Part shown: in pieces, positions 25,855 to 35,119 of the stretch | Layout of the letters: every line of letters starts with the position of its first letter | How positions within the stretch are numbered: position 1 is the stretch's first letter | Origin: CAWCAW01 sp963714125 | GTDB taxonomy: Bacteria; Actinomycetota; Acidimicrobiia; Acidimicrobiales; UBA8190 | Assembly: GCA_963714125.1 (NCBI GenBank) | Contig: OY970234.1 | Location: 2,170,001-2,234,000, forward strand | Reading direction: 5' to 3' | Length of the DNA stretch: 64,000 nt | The notes under the pieces: model-generated | Database searches by the model: none | What the model was told of the DNA's origin: nothing | What the model saw: only the letters and a program-made list of their open reading frames with translations | Position numbers and translations under genes: made by a program

Positions 25855-28800
25855 CTACGTCTTTACGCTCAGGGTGAAGTCCTGGCGGGCTGGGCTGCCT
25901 ATCTCGTTGCTGGCGGTGATACTGAAGTGATACGCCCCTGCTGTGCCTGCGCCAGGCGTCCCCGCCAACGTGGCCGTGCCGTTCCCGTTGTCGGTCAGGA
26001 CGATGCCGGTTGGGAGCACACCGGTCTCACTGATGGTGGCCATCGGGTCCCCGGTCGTCTTCACGGCAAAGCTGAATCGGGATCGGGATGACGCCGTGGA
26101 AGATGACTTGCTCGTGATGGCGGGTTCCTGCTCGATGACCAGCGAAAAAGGCTGTGTGACGAGCGTCGTCGACTTGGTGCCGGTCCAGAACGTGACCTTG
26201 ATGGTGAGGCTGTAGGTGGCGCCCGTTTTGGGTCCGGATTTCGGGGTTCCCGACAACGTGGCCGTCCCGTTGTGGTTGTCGACGAACGTCACGCCTTGAG
26301 GCATCCTGCCCCCCACCTTGATCGATTTCACCGAGGTGCCGTTGGTGGTGACCGTGAAGCTGAGCGTGGCTCCCGAGACCCCTGTCGTCGAGGCGCCGCT
26401 CGTGATAGCCGGAGAACCGGCAGCCACGGTGATGGCTTGCAGCGCGGTGGGCGCCGCCGCGTAGTTGGCCGTCCCCGCCTCGTTCGCTTCAACCACGCAT
26501 GTCCCGGACCGGATGAAGCTCACCGTCGAGTCTGAGATCACGCACACCGACGTGGTAGCCGACGAGAAGCTGACCGGGTTCCCCGATCCTCCACCGGTGG
26601 CTGTCAGGGGGTAGATGGGGCCGTCGGGCGTGGCATCGGTGGGGGCCGTCGACGTGAAGGTAATTGTCTGGCTGGCCGGCGAGATGTGAAAGCTCTGCAC
26701 GGCTTGCGTCGCCGATGCGTAGTCGGCGTTGCCGGCCTGATTGGCGTCGATGGAGCAGGTTCCCACGCCGACCATGGTGACTGTCGAAGCGGACAACGTG
26801 CAGATAGACGGCGGGCTGCTCACACTGAGCCCGACGGGGTTCCCCGACGCGCCCCCGGTCGCCGCCGCCACGTAGGTCGGACCCCCGACGACCGCTCCCG
26901 TCGGCGCCGTCGTGGAAAAGCTGATCGCCTGGGCACCCACGGTGACGCCGAACGTCTGTGGTACTTGGGGAGCGGTGAGATAGTTGGTGTTGCCGGCTTG
27001 ATTAGCGTCGATGGTGCAGCTCCCCACGCCTACGAAACTCACCGAGGACCCCGTCACGCTGCACACCGACGGTGCCCCCGATCCGAAAGTCACCGGATTG
27101 CCCGAAGCACCCCCGCTGGCGCTCACCGCGTAGGTAGTGCCGAAGCTGGGGTCCACGGGTTGAGACGTAAAGGTGATCGCCTGCGACGCCGGAGCTACGC
27201 CAAAGGACTGTTGGATCGAAGAGGCGGCCCCGTAGTTTGCGTTGCCGGCCTGGCTGGCCTGGACGACGCAGTTCCCCGCCCCGATCATGGAGACTGTCGA
27301 CGCCGACGCCGTGCACACTTGCAACGACAGTGACGCGAACGTGACTGGGTTGCCGGAAGGTCCGCCGTTGGCCGTGACGACGTACGGGGACCCGTTGACG
27401 GTGGCGTTGGTAGGGATGGTCGAGGTAAAGGTGATGGTCTGGTTGCCGGGACCCACAGTGAAGCTCTGCACCTTCGTCGCCGCCTTGGCGTAATTCGTGT
27501 TTCCGGCTTGGCTGGCGTCGATGGCACATGTGCCGGCGCCAGCAAAACTGACAACGCTGCCACTGAGCGAACAGATGGAGGCAGACGACGAGGCGATGGC
27601 CAGGCCAATGGCATTGCCCGATGCCCCACCGGTGGCGGTCACCGGGTAGGTGGGACCGCCCACGATGGCACTGGTGGGGGCCGTGGACGTGAACGTGATC
27701 ACCTGAGCCAGACCGGCGGAGTCGTACGCACCGATGTCACACGGAACGGGTCGCGCCGCGCCGCGCTGATCGGTGCCGGCACACAGGGCCGAGCTGGGCA
27801 CGGCGCCGACGGCTGAACTCCCGGGCACCAAGGCAATGGTCTGGGTCGGACCCCCATTGTTCTGAAGTCCGGACGAGCTCAGGCCGGAAGGCACATCGGA
27901 CAACGAGGTACCGCCGAAGCCGCACGAACCATCGTCGTCAAGGTTGTACCCCGTGCTGACGATGGGTCCCGAACAGTCCAGCCCCGACGTGCTGTTGGCC
28001 ACGATGGTGGTCGTGAGGGTTGTCGTGCCCGCGTTGTAGATACCGCCGCCTTCGTAGCCGGCCCCGTTGCCCGACACCGTGGTGCCGGCGGCGGAGAACG
28101 ATCCTCCCGCCGAGTTGTCGAGGCCCCCTCCGTACTGGGTGGCGTTGTCGGCGACCAGGCTGCTCGAGGTGACGGTGGCCGTCCCTGAGTTGGCCACGCC
28201 ACCACCGCTGTAGGCGGTGTTGCCCGATAACAGGCTGTATCCGACGCTGGCCGTACCGAGGTCGTTGTCGATGGCGCCTCCGACTCCGCCCGGGGCGCCG
28301 TTGCCACTCAAGGTGGAGCCGGTGATGGTCAGCGCACTCAGTCCATTGACGTTGCTGCCGTTGTAGATGCCCCCTCCGGCCCCTTCGGAGATGGTGGTGT
28401 TGTTCGACACGGTGTCGCCCGACAGGTGCACCGTGCCATACCCGTTGTCGATGCCGGCGCCGAAATCGCCGCCATTACCCGACACGCTGCTGCCCGTGAC
28501 GGTCAGCGAAGCGAGCGCGCTGGGCGTGCCGCTGTTGGCAATCCCGCCGCCGCCGTCGGAGGCGGTGTTGTTCGACACCGTGCTAGCGGTGATGGTGGCG
28601 CTACCTTCGTTGGAGATGCCTCCGCCATAGGCAGCGGAGTTGTTCGCAATGGTGCTGTTCTGGACCGTCAATGTGCCGTAGTTGTTGATGGCCCCTCCGC
28701 CGTAGGTGGCGCTGTTGTGGGACAGCGTGCTGGTACTTAGGACCAGGGTGCCAAAGTTGTTGATGGCCCCCGCCGTGGCGGTGCCGCTGTCCTCGATGGT

Positions 28801-29202
28801 CAGGCCTTCGATGGTGCTACTCGTGCCGCTCCCGATGAGGAAAACGCCGCCGGCGTCGTTGCCGCTCACGGCCAGCGCAGTGGGCCCCGGTCCGTCGACG
28901 GTGAGGCTGGTGGGGACCGAAATCTGCCCGGAGCTGAGCGTGATGACGGGAATCCCATTGGCATCGAGTGGGCAATTCAAGGAAGCGATGGGGCTGGCGA
29001 ATGTAATGGTGTCTCCCGAGGCGGCGTTGGCCACTTCGTAAGGCAGCGATCCGGTGACAGCGGGATTGGCACTGCAGTTGGTGACGACATCAGTGGCCGC
29101 ACCTGCCAACGACGAGACCGCTCCCACGCCGAAGGTGGCCATGACGATGGCGAGGACAAGTGGGATCCGACGGCGCCGTGGCGCGAGAAACCGGTCCAGC
29201 AT
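25855..29202 (-). CDS. Large secreted beta-helix protein with Ig-like repeats
   Basis: About 1115 residues. A signal peptide (PLVLAIVMATFGVGAVSSLAGAA) follows a basic start. Residues to about 490 form a right-handed parallel beta-helix with repeated turns such as AYGGGISNEGSATITASTVSNN, ending in GGPTQTIAL and RGAARPVPCDIGAYD, the pattern of choice-of-anchor or polymorphic-membrane-protein-like helices. Five tandem units of about 85 residues follow (about 500-930), each with QTITFTS, TGGASGNPV, a Cys pair and QAGNTNY. Two putative Ig (He_PIG-type) domains with NGNGTATLAGTP end the protein. No sortase motif or C-terminal membrane helix is seen. Probably an extracellular adhesin or polysaccharide-binding protein. 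ATG 29202 has a G-rich ribosome site. Confidence 0.85.
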   Translation of the reverse strand: MLDRFLAPRRRRIPLVLAIVMATFGVGAVSSLAGAATDVVTNCSANPAVTGSLPYEVANAASGDTITFASPIASLNCPLDANGIPVITLSSGQISVPTSLTVDGPGPTALAVSGNDAGGVFLIGSGTSSTIEGLTIEDSGTATAGAINNFGTLVLSTSTLSHNSATYGGGAINNYGTLTVQNSTIANNSAAYGGGISNEGSATITASTVSNNTASDGGGGIANSGTPSALASLTVTGSSVSGNGGDFGAGIDNGYGTVHLSGDTVSNNTTISEGAGGGIYNGSNVNGLSALTITGSTLSGNGAPGGVGGAIDNDLGTASVGYSLLSGNTAYSGGGVANSGTATVTSSSLVADNATQYGGGLDNSAGGSFSAAGTTVSGNGAGYEGGGIYNAGTTTLTTTIVANSTSGLDCSGPIVSTGYNLDDDGSCGFGGTSLSDVPSGLSSSGLQNNGGPTQTIALVPGSSAVGAVPSSALCAGTDQRGAARPVPCDIGAYDSAGLAQVITFTSTAPTSAIVGGPTYPVTATGGASGNAIGLAIASSSASICSLSGSVVSFAGAGTCAIDASQAGNTNYAKAATKVQSFTVGPGNQTITFTSTIPTNATVNGSPYVVTANGGPSGNPVTFASLSLQVCTASASTVSMIGAGNCVVQASQAGNANYGAASSIQQSFGVAPASQAITFTSQPVDPSFGTTYAVSASGGASGNPVTFGSGAPSVCSVTGSSVSFVGVGSCTIDANQAGNTNYLTAPQVPQTFGVTVGAQAISFSTTAPTGAVVGGPTYVAAATGGASGNPVGLSVSSPPSICTLSASTVTMVGVGTCSIDANQAGNADYASATQAVQSFHISPASQTITFTSTAPTDATPDGPIYPLTATGGGSGNPVSFSSATTSVCVISDSTVSFIRSGTCVVEANEAGTANYAAAPTALQAITVAAGSPAITSGASTTGVSGATLSFTVTTNGTSVKSIKVGGRMPQGVTFVDNHNGTATLSGTPKSGPKTGATYSLTIKVTFWTGTKSTTLVTQPFSLVIEQEPAITSKSSSTASSRSRFSFAVKTTGDPMATISETGVLPTGIVLTDNGNGTATLAGTPGAGTAGAYHFSITASNEIGSPARQDFTLSVKT

Positions 29203-29416
29203 CGCCAACCCCCGTCAGATGGCCGAGAAAGCAAGCATCACGACGGCACGACGCTAGGAGGCGCCCGCCTGGGGAGGCGCCCGTCATTCGTGGGATCTCA
29301 AGGCCCAACCGATGGACGAGGTCTCGGCCGGGTTGCCGCCGGGGCAGCCGCGAAACCCCATTTCACGAGGGTGAAGGCCCTTGTCTGCGCAAGATTGTGT
29401 GCGAGGCTACGCCGCA

Positions 29417-30661
29417 GTGGCTCCAGTTCGATCCGGACGCCCCCTGGGCGCCGTCCCTCTCATCGCGGCGCTTTCGAAGCGGCCCTGGGCGGTGGGAGCC
29501 ATCACCTCGTTGGTGGCGGCCATTGTCGTGGCCCTGCGCATCGTCGTGGCCGGGCGGGGCAACGCCGGGCGCTTGATCTTCCTGGGGAGACTCTTCGCCA
29601 CCCCCGGCTACCGCTTCCACATCCCCATCGATTCGAAGGTGGGCTATGACGGGCAGTTCTATTACCGACTCGCTCTGGGGCCATTTCACTTCGCCCGCAC
29701 GTGGTCGGGCATCACCCTCGACACCTACAGCCGATTCAACCGCATCGCCTATTCGCTGATCGCCTGGGTGGGGGCCGGCGGTGGGCACGCGTCGATCGTT
29801 CCGTGGTCGTTGCTCGTCGTGAACGTCCTTGCCATCGGGATCTTGGGCTGGCTCGGAGCCACGCTGGCTCGATCACAAGGCCACGGAGCGCTGTGGGGCT
29901 TGTTGCTCCCGGCCTTCTGTGGCCTGTTGTGGAGCCTCGGGCGCGATCTCACCGAAATCGTGGAATCCGCGTTTCTCGTGGCCGCCCTGGTGGCCCTGCG
30001 CCGACGGCATCCGGTGTGGGCCGGGATCTTGTTGATCGGAGCCGTGCTCGGCCGGGAGACGGCCATGGGGGTGGTGGCCGCGCTGCTCGTGGTGGATATG
30101 GCCGGTCGCATTCCCGCCACGGCGGCGTGGATGCGACGACAGGGGCACCGCAACGACCGCGACGCCGTCACGTTGACGTGGGCCTGGGTGTTGCCGCTCG
30201 TCGCCTTCGTGGCCTGGCAGGTGACGGTGCACTATGAGGCCGGGTCCTTCCCCATCCTCGACTCGAGTCAGAGCAATCTGGCGCTGCCGGTGGTGGGGTT
30301 TTGGCACGGCTTCGATTACTACGCGCTGCGCATGCCGAGCATTGCGTCGTTCTTCTGGTTTGGTGAGCTCGTCGTGCTCGTGACCGTGGTGGTCCTCGCG
30401 GCGCGCACGTTGTCGTCGTCGACCGCACCCCCCTACGAACGGTTGGCCTGGGGGTTGTACCTGGTACTAGCCATCTGCTTGGCCAAGGGCATCTGGCTGG
30501 GCGACGTGGGGTTTCGAAGCCTCGACGATCTCTACATCATGAGCTCGGTCTTACTGGTGACCTCGCGAGGACTGCGCAGCCCCCGTGCCATCCGCATCCT
30601 CCCGGTCCTGACGTCCGGTGCCTGGCTACTGGTGGCGGCTCGGGTCGTTCACGATCTCTGA
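29417..30661 (+). CDS. GT-C-like polytopic membrane protein
   Basis: About 414 residues with about ten membrane segments. The first extracytoplasmic loop contains DSKVGYDGQFYYRLALGPF, a conserved loop of a family of bacterial membrane proteins resembling GT-C mannosyltransferases; the acidic residues there may bind the lipid-phosphate sugar donor. A later loop has SLGRDLTEIVESAF. GTG 29417 has GAGG ten bases upstream; TTG 29381 is a possible longer start. It stands next to the large secreted beta-helix protein in divergent orientation, so glycosylation of surface protein or polymer is plausible but not shown. Confidence 0.75.
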   Translation: MAPVRSGRPLGAVPLIAALSKRPWAVGAITSLVAAIVVALRIVVAGRGNAGRLIFLGRLFATPGYRFHIPIDSKVGYDGQFYYRLALGPFHFARTWSGITLDTYSRFNRIAYSLIAWVGAGGGHASIVPWSLLVVNVLAIGILGWLGATLARSQGHGALWGLLLPAFCGLLWSLGRDLTEIVESAFLVAALVALRRRHPVWAGILLIGAVLGRETAMGVVAALLVVDMAGRIPATAAWMRRQGHRNDRDAVTLTWAWVLPLVAFVAWQVTVHYEAGSFPILDSSQSNLALPVVGFWHGFDYYALRMPSIASFFWFGELVVLVTVVVLAARTLSSSTAPPYERLAWGLYLVLAICLAKGIWLGDVGFRSLDDLYIMSSVLLVTSRGLRSPRAIRILPVLTSGAWLLVAARVVHDL

Positions 30662-30680
30662 GCCCGATGGCTGGGCGCGG

Positions 30681-30878
30681 TCAGGCGTGATGGATCAGCC
30701 ATTCGATGCCCTGATAGGCCCGGTATCCGAGGTAGATAACCGTGGCGTAGAAGAACAACTTGAAGTGCCACGGGAACTTGCGATGCTCTCGCAGCGTGTC
30801 GCCGCACTCCGGACAGTCACCGTCGTCTGTCAGTTCTTCGGGCTCGACATGGCGGTCGCAGCTGTCGCACCAAGGCAC
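30681..30878 (-). CDS. Small zinc-ribbon membrane protein
   Basis: 65 residues. The N-terminal half holds CDSC and CPEC, a four-cysteine zinc ribbon (C4, C7, C22, C25). The C-terminal half is one membrane helix (FKLFFYATVIYLGYRAYQGI). It begins six bases after the stop of der on the same strand, so it is probably the last gene of the same transcript. Short zinc-ribbon membrane proteins at this place beside der are familiar from actinobacterial genomes, but no function is known to me. Confidence 0.75.
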   Translation of the reverse strand: MPWCDSCDRHVEPEELTDDGDCPECGDTLREHRKFPWHFKLFFYATVIYLGYRAYQGIEWLIHHA

Positions 30879-30884
30879 CGAAGG

Positions 30885-32381
30885 TCAGCTCCGAAGCCGC
30901 ACGCGGATGATGAGCGGGGTGGGCCCGATATCGAACTCCTCCCGGAGCCGACGCTCGAGGTAGCGAATGTAGGTGGCCGGCAAACGCCGAGTGCTGAAGA
31001 GCGTAAAGGTGGGAGGGTCCGTGGCCCCTTGGACGCCGTAGCGGATGCGGGCGCCCGGGGCAGCGTGATCAGCCTGAAATGCTTTCAGCGCCCGGTTGAG
31101 CTCCCCCGTGGGGATGCGGCGATGGTAAGCGTCGATGGCTTCTCGCAGGGCCGGCATGAGGCGATGGACGCCGAGGCCGGTGCGGGCGCTGATCTTGAGA
31201 ATTGGTGCCTCGCCGACAAAAGCCAGGCGATCTTCGACGTCGGCCAGGACGATGCGGCGATCATCGGTGGAGACCAGTTCCCACTTGTTGAGCACGATTA
31301 CCACGGGACTTCCGGCTGCGCCGATGCGTTCCGCCAGCCGCTGGTCTTGATGGGTCACGCCCTCGGTGGCGTCGATGACGAGCAGGACGACGTCGGAGCG
31401 GTCCAGAGACTCCAGCGCCCGCACCATGGCGAAGTACTCGGTGCCGTTTTCGGTACGCGACTTGCGGCGCATGCCGGCGGTGTCCACGAAGCGCAAAGGC
31501 CCCTCGTCAGTGTCGATCACGGTGTCCACCGAGTCGCGTGTCGTGCCGGGGAGATCGTGGACCACGGAGCGCTCTTCGCCCAGCAGACGGTTGAACAGCG
31601 TCGACTTCCCGACGTTGGGCCGCCCCACCAGGGCCACGCGGGGGATGTCATCGACGATGTGACCGCCGGACATCTCCGGCGCAAGGTCGCCCCGGTCCTC
31701 GGCCCGGTCGTCGCCAGCTGCTTCGACTGAATCTTCGAGCGAATCTTCGGACGAATCCTCGGACGAATCCTCGGAACCGGTTTCCGACACGGCGTCGGCC
31801 GCCTGCGGATCGGGCAGCCGGCGTACGACTTCATCGAGCAGGTCGCCGGTCCCCCGCCCATGCAGGGCGCTCACCATGAAGGGGTCGCCGGCGCCGAGGG
31901 AGACGAACACCCAGGCGTCGCCTTCGCGGCGGTCGTTGTCGACTTTGTTCACCACCACCATGACGGGCGCCTGGTAGCGGTGCAGGCGGCGGGCCACGTC
32001 GGCGTCCTCGGTGGTCACCCCCACAGCCGCGTCCACGACGTGCAGCACCAAGTTGGCGTCGGCCATGGCGCGCTCGGCTTGCTCGGCCACCTTGGTGTCC
32101 AACTCGTCACCGCCGCCGAGCCACCCGCCGGTGTCGACAACCGTGAAGGGCACGCCGTTCCACTGCGTGGTCAGTTCGAGGCGGTCGCGCGTTACGCCCG
32201 GCCGCTCTTCGACCACCGCAGCGCGTCGACCGACGAAGCGATTAACGAGCGTCGACTTCCCCACGTTGGGTCGGCCCACCACCACCACCACGGGGAGGGC
32301 TCCGGGGCTATGGGCGTCTCGGGTCCGTCCCCGGCGCGTCTGGGGTCGGTCGGTACCGGTACCGGTATCGGTTACGGGCAT
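30885..32381 (-). CDS. der: Ribosome biogenesis GTPase Der (EngA)
   Basis: About 498 residues with two tandem GTPase domains. The first has VGRPNVGKSTLVNR, DTGG and NKVD. The second has VGRPNVGKSTLFNR, DTAGMRR and NKWE. A C-terminal KH-like domain ends in RVRLRS. Der assists maturation of the 50S subunit. The linker between the two G domains is long and strongly acidic (SEDSSEDSSEDS), encoded by a 12-base tandem repeat. ATG 32381 lies five bases beyond the stop of the DUF512 gene, with GGTGAG as ribosome site; the frame extends to 32417 but overlaps that gene. Confidence 0.96.
   Translation of the reverse strand: MPVTDTGTGTDRPQTRRGRTRDAHSPGALPVVVVVGRPNVGKSTLVNRFVGRRAAVVEERPGVTRDRLELTTQWNGVPFTVVDTGGWLGGGDELDTKVAEQAERAMADANLVLHVVDAAVGVTTEDADVARRLHRYQAPVMVVVNKVDNDRREGDAWVFVSLGAGDPFMVSALHGRGTGDLLDEVVRRLPDPQAADAVSETGSEDSSEDSSEDSLEDSVEAAGDDRAEDRGDLAPEMSGGHIVDDIPRVALVGRPNVGKSTLFNRLLGEERSVVHDLPGTTRDSVDTVIDTDEGPLRFVDTAGMRRKSRTENGTEYFAMVRALESLDRSDVVLLVIDATEGVTHQDQRLAERIGAAGSPVVIVLNKWELVSTDDRRIVLADVEDRLAFVGEAPILKISARTGLGVHRLMPALREAIDAYHRRIPTGELNRALKAFQADHAAPGARIRYGVQGATDPPTFTLFSTRRLPATYIRYLERRLREEFDIGPTPLIIRVRLRS
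31729..31776. repeat. 12-base tandem repeat, four copies, inside der
   Basis: Four head-to-tail units of the form gaatcttcgagc (31729-31740, 31741-31752, 31753-31764, 31765-31776) differ from each other at one to three positions. Each encodes a four-residue Ser/Glu/Asp unit in the acidic linker between the two GTPase domains. The unit length is a multiple of three, so copy-number change would keep the frame. Confidence 0.9.
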
Positions 32382-32385
32382 GGAC

Positions 32386-33849
32386 TCACCGCCTGCTGGC
32401 CAGAGTGACAGGTACACGTGGCCCAGCCGCCGCGTCGCCCTCGATGATTCCCGCCGTCTCGGTCAGGGCCGGCTCGTACAAGGCGCGTCGCAGCGACAGC
32501 CCGTCGGTGGGCACCACTTCAACCGGTCGAGGCAAGTCGGTAACGGACAAGCCATCGAGAAAGCGCCCTTCGGAGAGGCACACATCGGGCAGGAGATAGC
32601 GGTGGCCCACGGGTTGGTCGGCCAGGGCGCGGGCGATGTCGGCTCCGGTAAGCAGGCCGGTGACGGCGATGTTGCCGCCAAAGAAATCGTTGGGTACGGC
32701 CAGAAGTCGCACCGCGGTATCGGGATGTCGGGCGCCGACACGATCGATCAGCGGCGCCAGCACGGCGGCGCCGTATTCACCGGTGATGACGGCCACCGAG
32801 GTCGGGCCCGACTGATCAACGAGCGGCGTCCTGAGCTCAGCAGGAACGTGGCGCCGGGCTCGATACCCGGCGGGCGGGGCGCCGTCGACCCACGCGAAGA
32901 ACCCGGGCTTCACTCCGAAGGCCGACTCGGCGTCTCCGAAGAAGGCCGCCTCAAAGGCGCGGGCCATGCCGATCCCGTTCTCGTGCTGGGGGAAGCCGTC
33001 GTAGCACGGGGCGGCCGGGAACGGCCGTCCGGCGATGAGGTAGTACTCGTCGGCCGCGTAGACGAGGCGCCGTCCCAACGTGGCCGCGTAGATCTCCTGC
33101 CACTGCTCCACCAGATCGATGACCGCCTCCGCCTCGGCCGGGCGGTGGGGTCGCATGTTGGGCTCGTTGCTGTGCGCGCTGATCCCGAGCGGTACGCACG
33201 CCACCGTGGCCAGGCGCGGGTACTCGTCGAGGATCCCCGCCAGCGTCGTCTCCAAGGCGTCTGCGTCGTTGACCCCGGGGCACACCACCACCTGCCCGTG
33301 GACTTCGATGCCCCCCTCCAACAGGGCCCGCAACCACCGCAAGCTGGTGGCACCGCGCCCGTTGCGCAGCATCCGGGCCCGCAGCTCGGGGTCGGTGGAG
33401 TGGATGGACACGAACAACGGGGAGAGCCCTTCATCGAAGACGCGCTCGAGATCGAGTTCGGTGAAGCGGGTCAAGGTGGTGAAGTTCCCGTACAAGAAGG
33501 ACAGGCGGTAGTCGTCGTCCTTCAGATACAGGCTGCGGCGCATGCCTTTGGGCAGCTGATAGATGAAACAGAACTCACAGTGGTTGTCACACGTGCGCAC
33601 CCGGTCGAACAGCGCCGAGGACACCTCCGCCCCCAGCGCCTCGCCGGCCTCTTTCTCCACCTGGATGGTGAGCAGCTCATGGGCGCGCCGCACCTCGAGC
33701 TCGGGATAGGCCTCGTCCACCAGAAGCCGGTAGGCAATGACGTCGCGAGGGACCTGGCCATCGATGGACACCAGCTCGTCACCCACGAGCACACCAGCCC
33801 GCTGGGCCGGCGAGGCGGCGACCACGGAAACCACACGAGGCGCCGACAT
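32386..33849 (-). CDS. DUF512 radical SAM protein (TIGR03279-type) with PDZ-like N-terminus
   Basis: 487 residues. The N-terminal PDZ-like part (SVVAASPAQRAGVLVGDELVSIDG) is followed by a radical SAM cluster motif CDNHCEFC (Cys-x3-Cys-x2-Cys) near residue 87 and then the DUF512 region. Proteins of this type sit beside der in many Gram-positive bacteria. The reaction is not established. The gene is directly upstream of der on the same strand, four bases apart, and divergent from ispH. Confidence 0.88.
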   Translation of the reverse strand: MSAPRVVSVVAASPAQRAGVLVGDELVSIDGQVPRDVIAYRLLVDEAYPELEVRRAHELLTIQVEKEAGEALGAEVSSALFDRVRTCDNHCEFCFIYQLPKGMRRSLYLKDDDYRLSFLYGNFTTLTRFTELDLERVFDEGLSPLFVSIHSTDPELRARMLRNGRGATSLRWLRALLEGGIEVHGQVVVCPGVNDADALETTLAGILDEYPRLATVACVPLGISAHSNEPNMRPHRPAEAEAVIDLVEQWQEIYAATLGRRLVYAADEYYLIAGRPFPAAPCYDGFPQHENGIGMARAFEAAFFGDAESAFGVKPGFFAWVDGAPPAGYRARRHVPAELRTPLVDQSGPTSVAVITGEYGAAVLAPLIDRVGARHPDTAVRLLAVPNDFFGGNIAVTGLLTGADIARALADQPVGHRYLLPDVCLSEGRFLDGLSVTDLPRPVEVVPTDGLSLRRALYEPALTETAGIIEGDAAAGPRVPVTLASRR

Positions 33850-33935
33850 AGCCCTAAGGCTACTGGCTGATCACCACCCGCCCTGCCTGCCCGTGCTGCA
33901 CCGGAGCCGGTGGATAAGGCCGGTAGCCTGGGCGT

Positions 33936-35018
33936 GTGCCGGTCGAGCGGGTGCTCCTTGCGTCTCCCCGAGGGTTTTGCGCGGGCGTGGAGAAGGCCAT
34001 CAAGGCATTGGCGTGGATGGTGCGTGTCTTCGAGCCGCCGGTCTACTGCTACCACGAGATCGTCCATAACCGTCATGTCGTCGACCAGTTCCGCGCTCAA
34101 GGCGTGGTCTTTGTCGACGACGTGGAGGACGTGCCCGCCGGTGCCCCTTTGATGCTGTCGGCACACGGATCGGCGCCCGAGGTGGTGGAGGCGGCCCGGG
34201 ACCGCCAACGTGTGGTCGTCGATGCCGTGTGCCCCTTGGTGACCAAGGTCCACCACGAGCTCAAGGTGCGCGCCCGCAAGGGCTACACGGTGTTGTACGT
34301 GGGCCACGAAGGTCACGAAGAGGCGGTGGGCACCATGGCGGTGGCGCCCTCGTCGGTGCGGCTGGTGCAATCCGAGAGTGAGGTGGACGCCACCGCCGAC
34401 GCCATGGAACCCGGCACGCCGGTGGCCCTGTTGGCGCAAACCACGCTCAGCCACGACGAGTGGTCGGGGATCATGAATCAAGCCCGACTGCGTTTCCCCG
34501 AACTGTGGATGCCGAACCGCTCAGACCTCTGTTTCGCCACCACCAACCGCCAGGCCGCCTTGAAGGCCATCGCCGGGCGCGCCGATGCCGTGGTGGTCAT
34601 CGGCTCGGTCAATTCGTCCAACACTCGGGCCTTGGAGAAGGTGGCCCGGGCCTCGGGATGCCCCAGGGTGTTGCGGGTCAACGAGGCATCCGAGCTTCCC
34701 GACGATCTGTCGGGGACGGTGGCGGTGACTGCTGGGGCGTCGGCTCCTGACGAGCTCGTCCGGGCCGTGGTGCAGCGCCTCGGACCCACCCTCGGCGTCG
34801 AAGAGGTCAGCGTCACCACAGAAGACGAATACTTTCCTCCCCCTCCGGAGCTGCGGGACCTCTTGCGTGCTCTGGCGTCGGTGCTGGTGATGGGACTGGG
34901 CGGGCCCACCCCCGCCGACCCCGCCGGGACCGCACATACCGAGTATGTAGAAGGTGCGGCCATGGTGGCCGATCGTCATCTCTCAGCGGCCGACGTGCTG
35001 GCCCGTTTGGCGGGCTGA
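33936..35018 (+). CDS. ispH: 4-hydroxy-3-methylbut-2-enyl diphosphate reductase
   Basis: 360 residues. The three iron-sulfur ligands are visible in GFCAGV, DAVCPLV and SDLCFATTN. Substrate-binding His/Glu lie in HEIVHN, SAHGS and VGHEGHEE, with Ser/Asn in IGSVNSSNT. It carries out the last step of the MEP pathway, reducing HMBPP to IPP and DMAPP. It is longer than the E. coli enzyme by about 45 C-terminal residues (after DEYFPPPPELRDLL). The GTG start has no clear ribosome site. Three further rightward genes follow. Confidence 0.96.
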   Translation: MPVERVLLASPRGFCAGVEKAIKALAWMVRVFEPPVYCYHEIVHNRHVVDQFRAQGVVFVDDVEDVPAGAPLMLSAHGSAPEVVEAARDRQRVVVDAVCPLVTKVHHELKVRARKGYTVLYVGHEGHEEAVGTMAVAPSSVRLVQSESEVDATADAMEPGTPVALLAQTTLSHDEWSGIMNQARLRFPELWMPNRSDLCFATTNRQAALKAIAGRADAVVVIGSVNSSNTRALEKVARASGCPRVLRVNEASELPDDLSGTVAVTAGASAPDELVRAVVQRLGPTLGVEEVSVTTEDEYFPPPPELRDLLRALASVLVMGLGGPTPADPAGTAHTEYVEGAAMVADRHLSAADVLARLAG

Positions 35019-35119
35019 GGGCCGGCGCACCACAAGGTGCGCGGTGGCGGCAGACGGTGGCGCGGACTCGGCCAAAACACAGACAGGCCCTGGCGCCGCC
35101 TGGGTGCGAGAATAGGGGG

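Noticed and set aside
26400..27730. Repeated segments that could suggest a CRISPR array
   Set aside because: They are about 255-base protein repeats inside one open frame, without short identical direct repeats or unique spacers.
29262..29285. GGCGCC-containing repeat as a terminator
   Set aside because: The stem is only six base pairs with a ten-base loop and no T-tract, and it lies upstream of the beta-helix gene, where a terminator is not expected.
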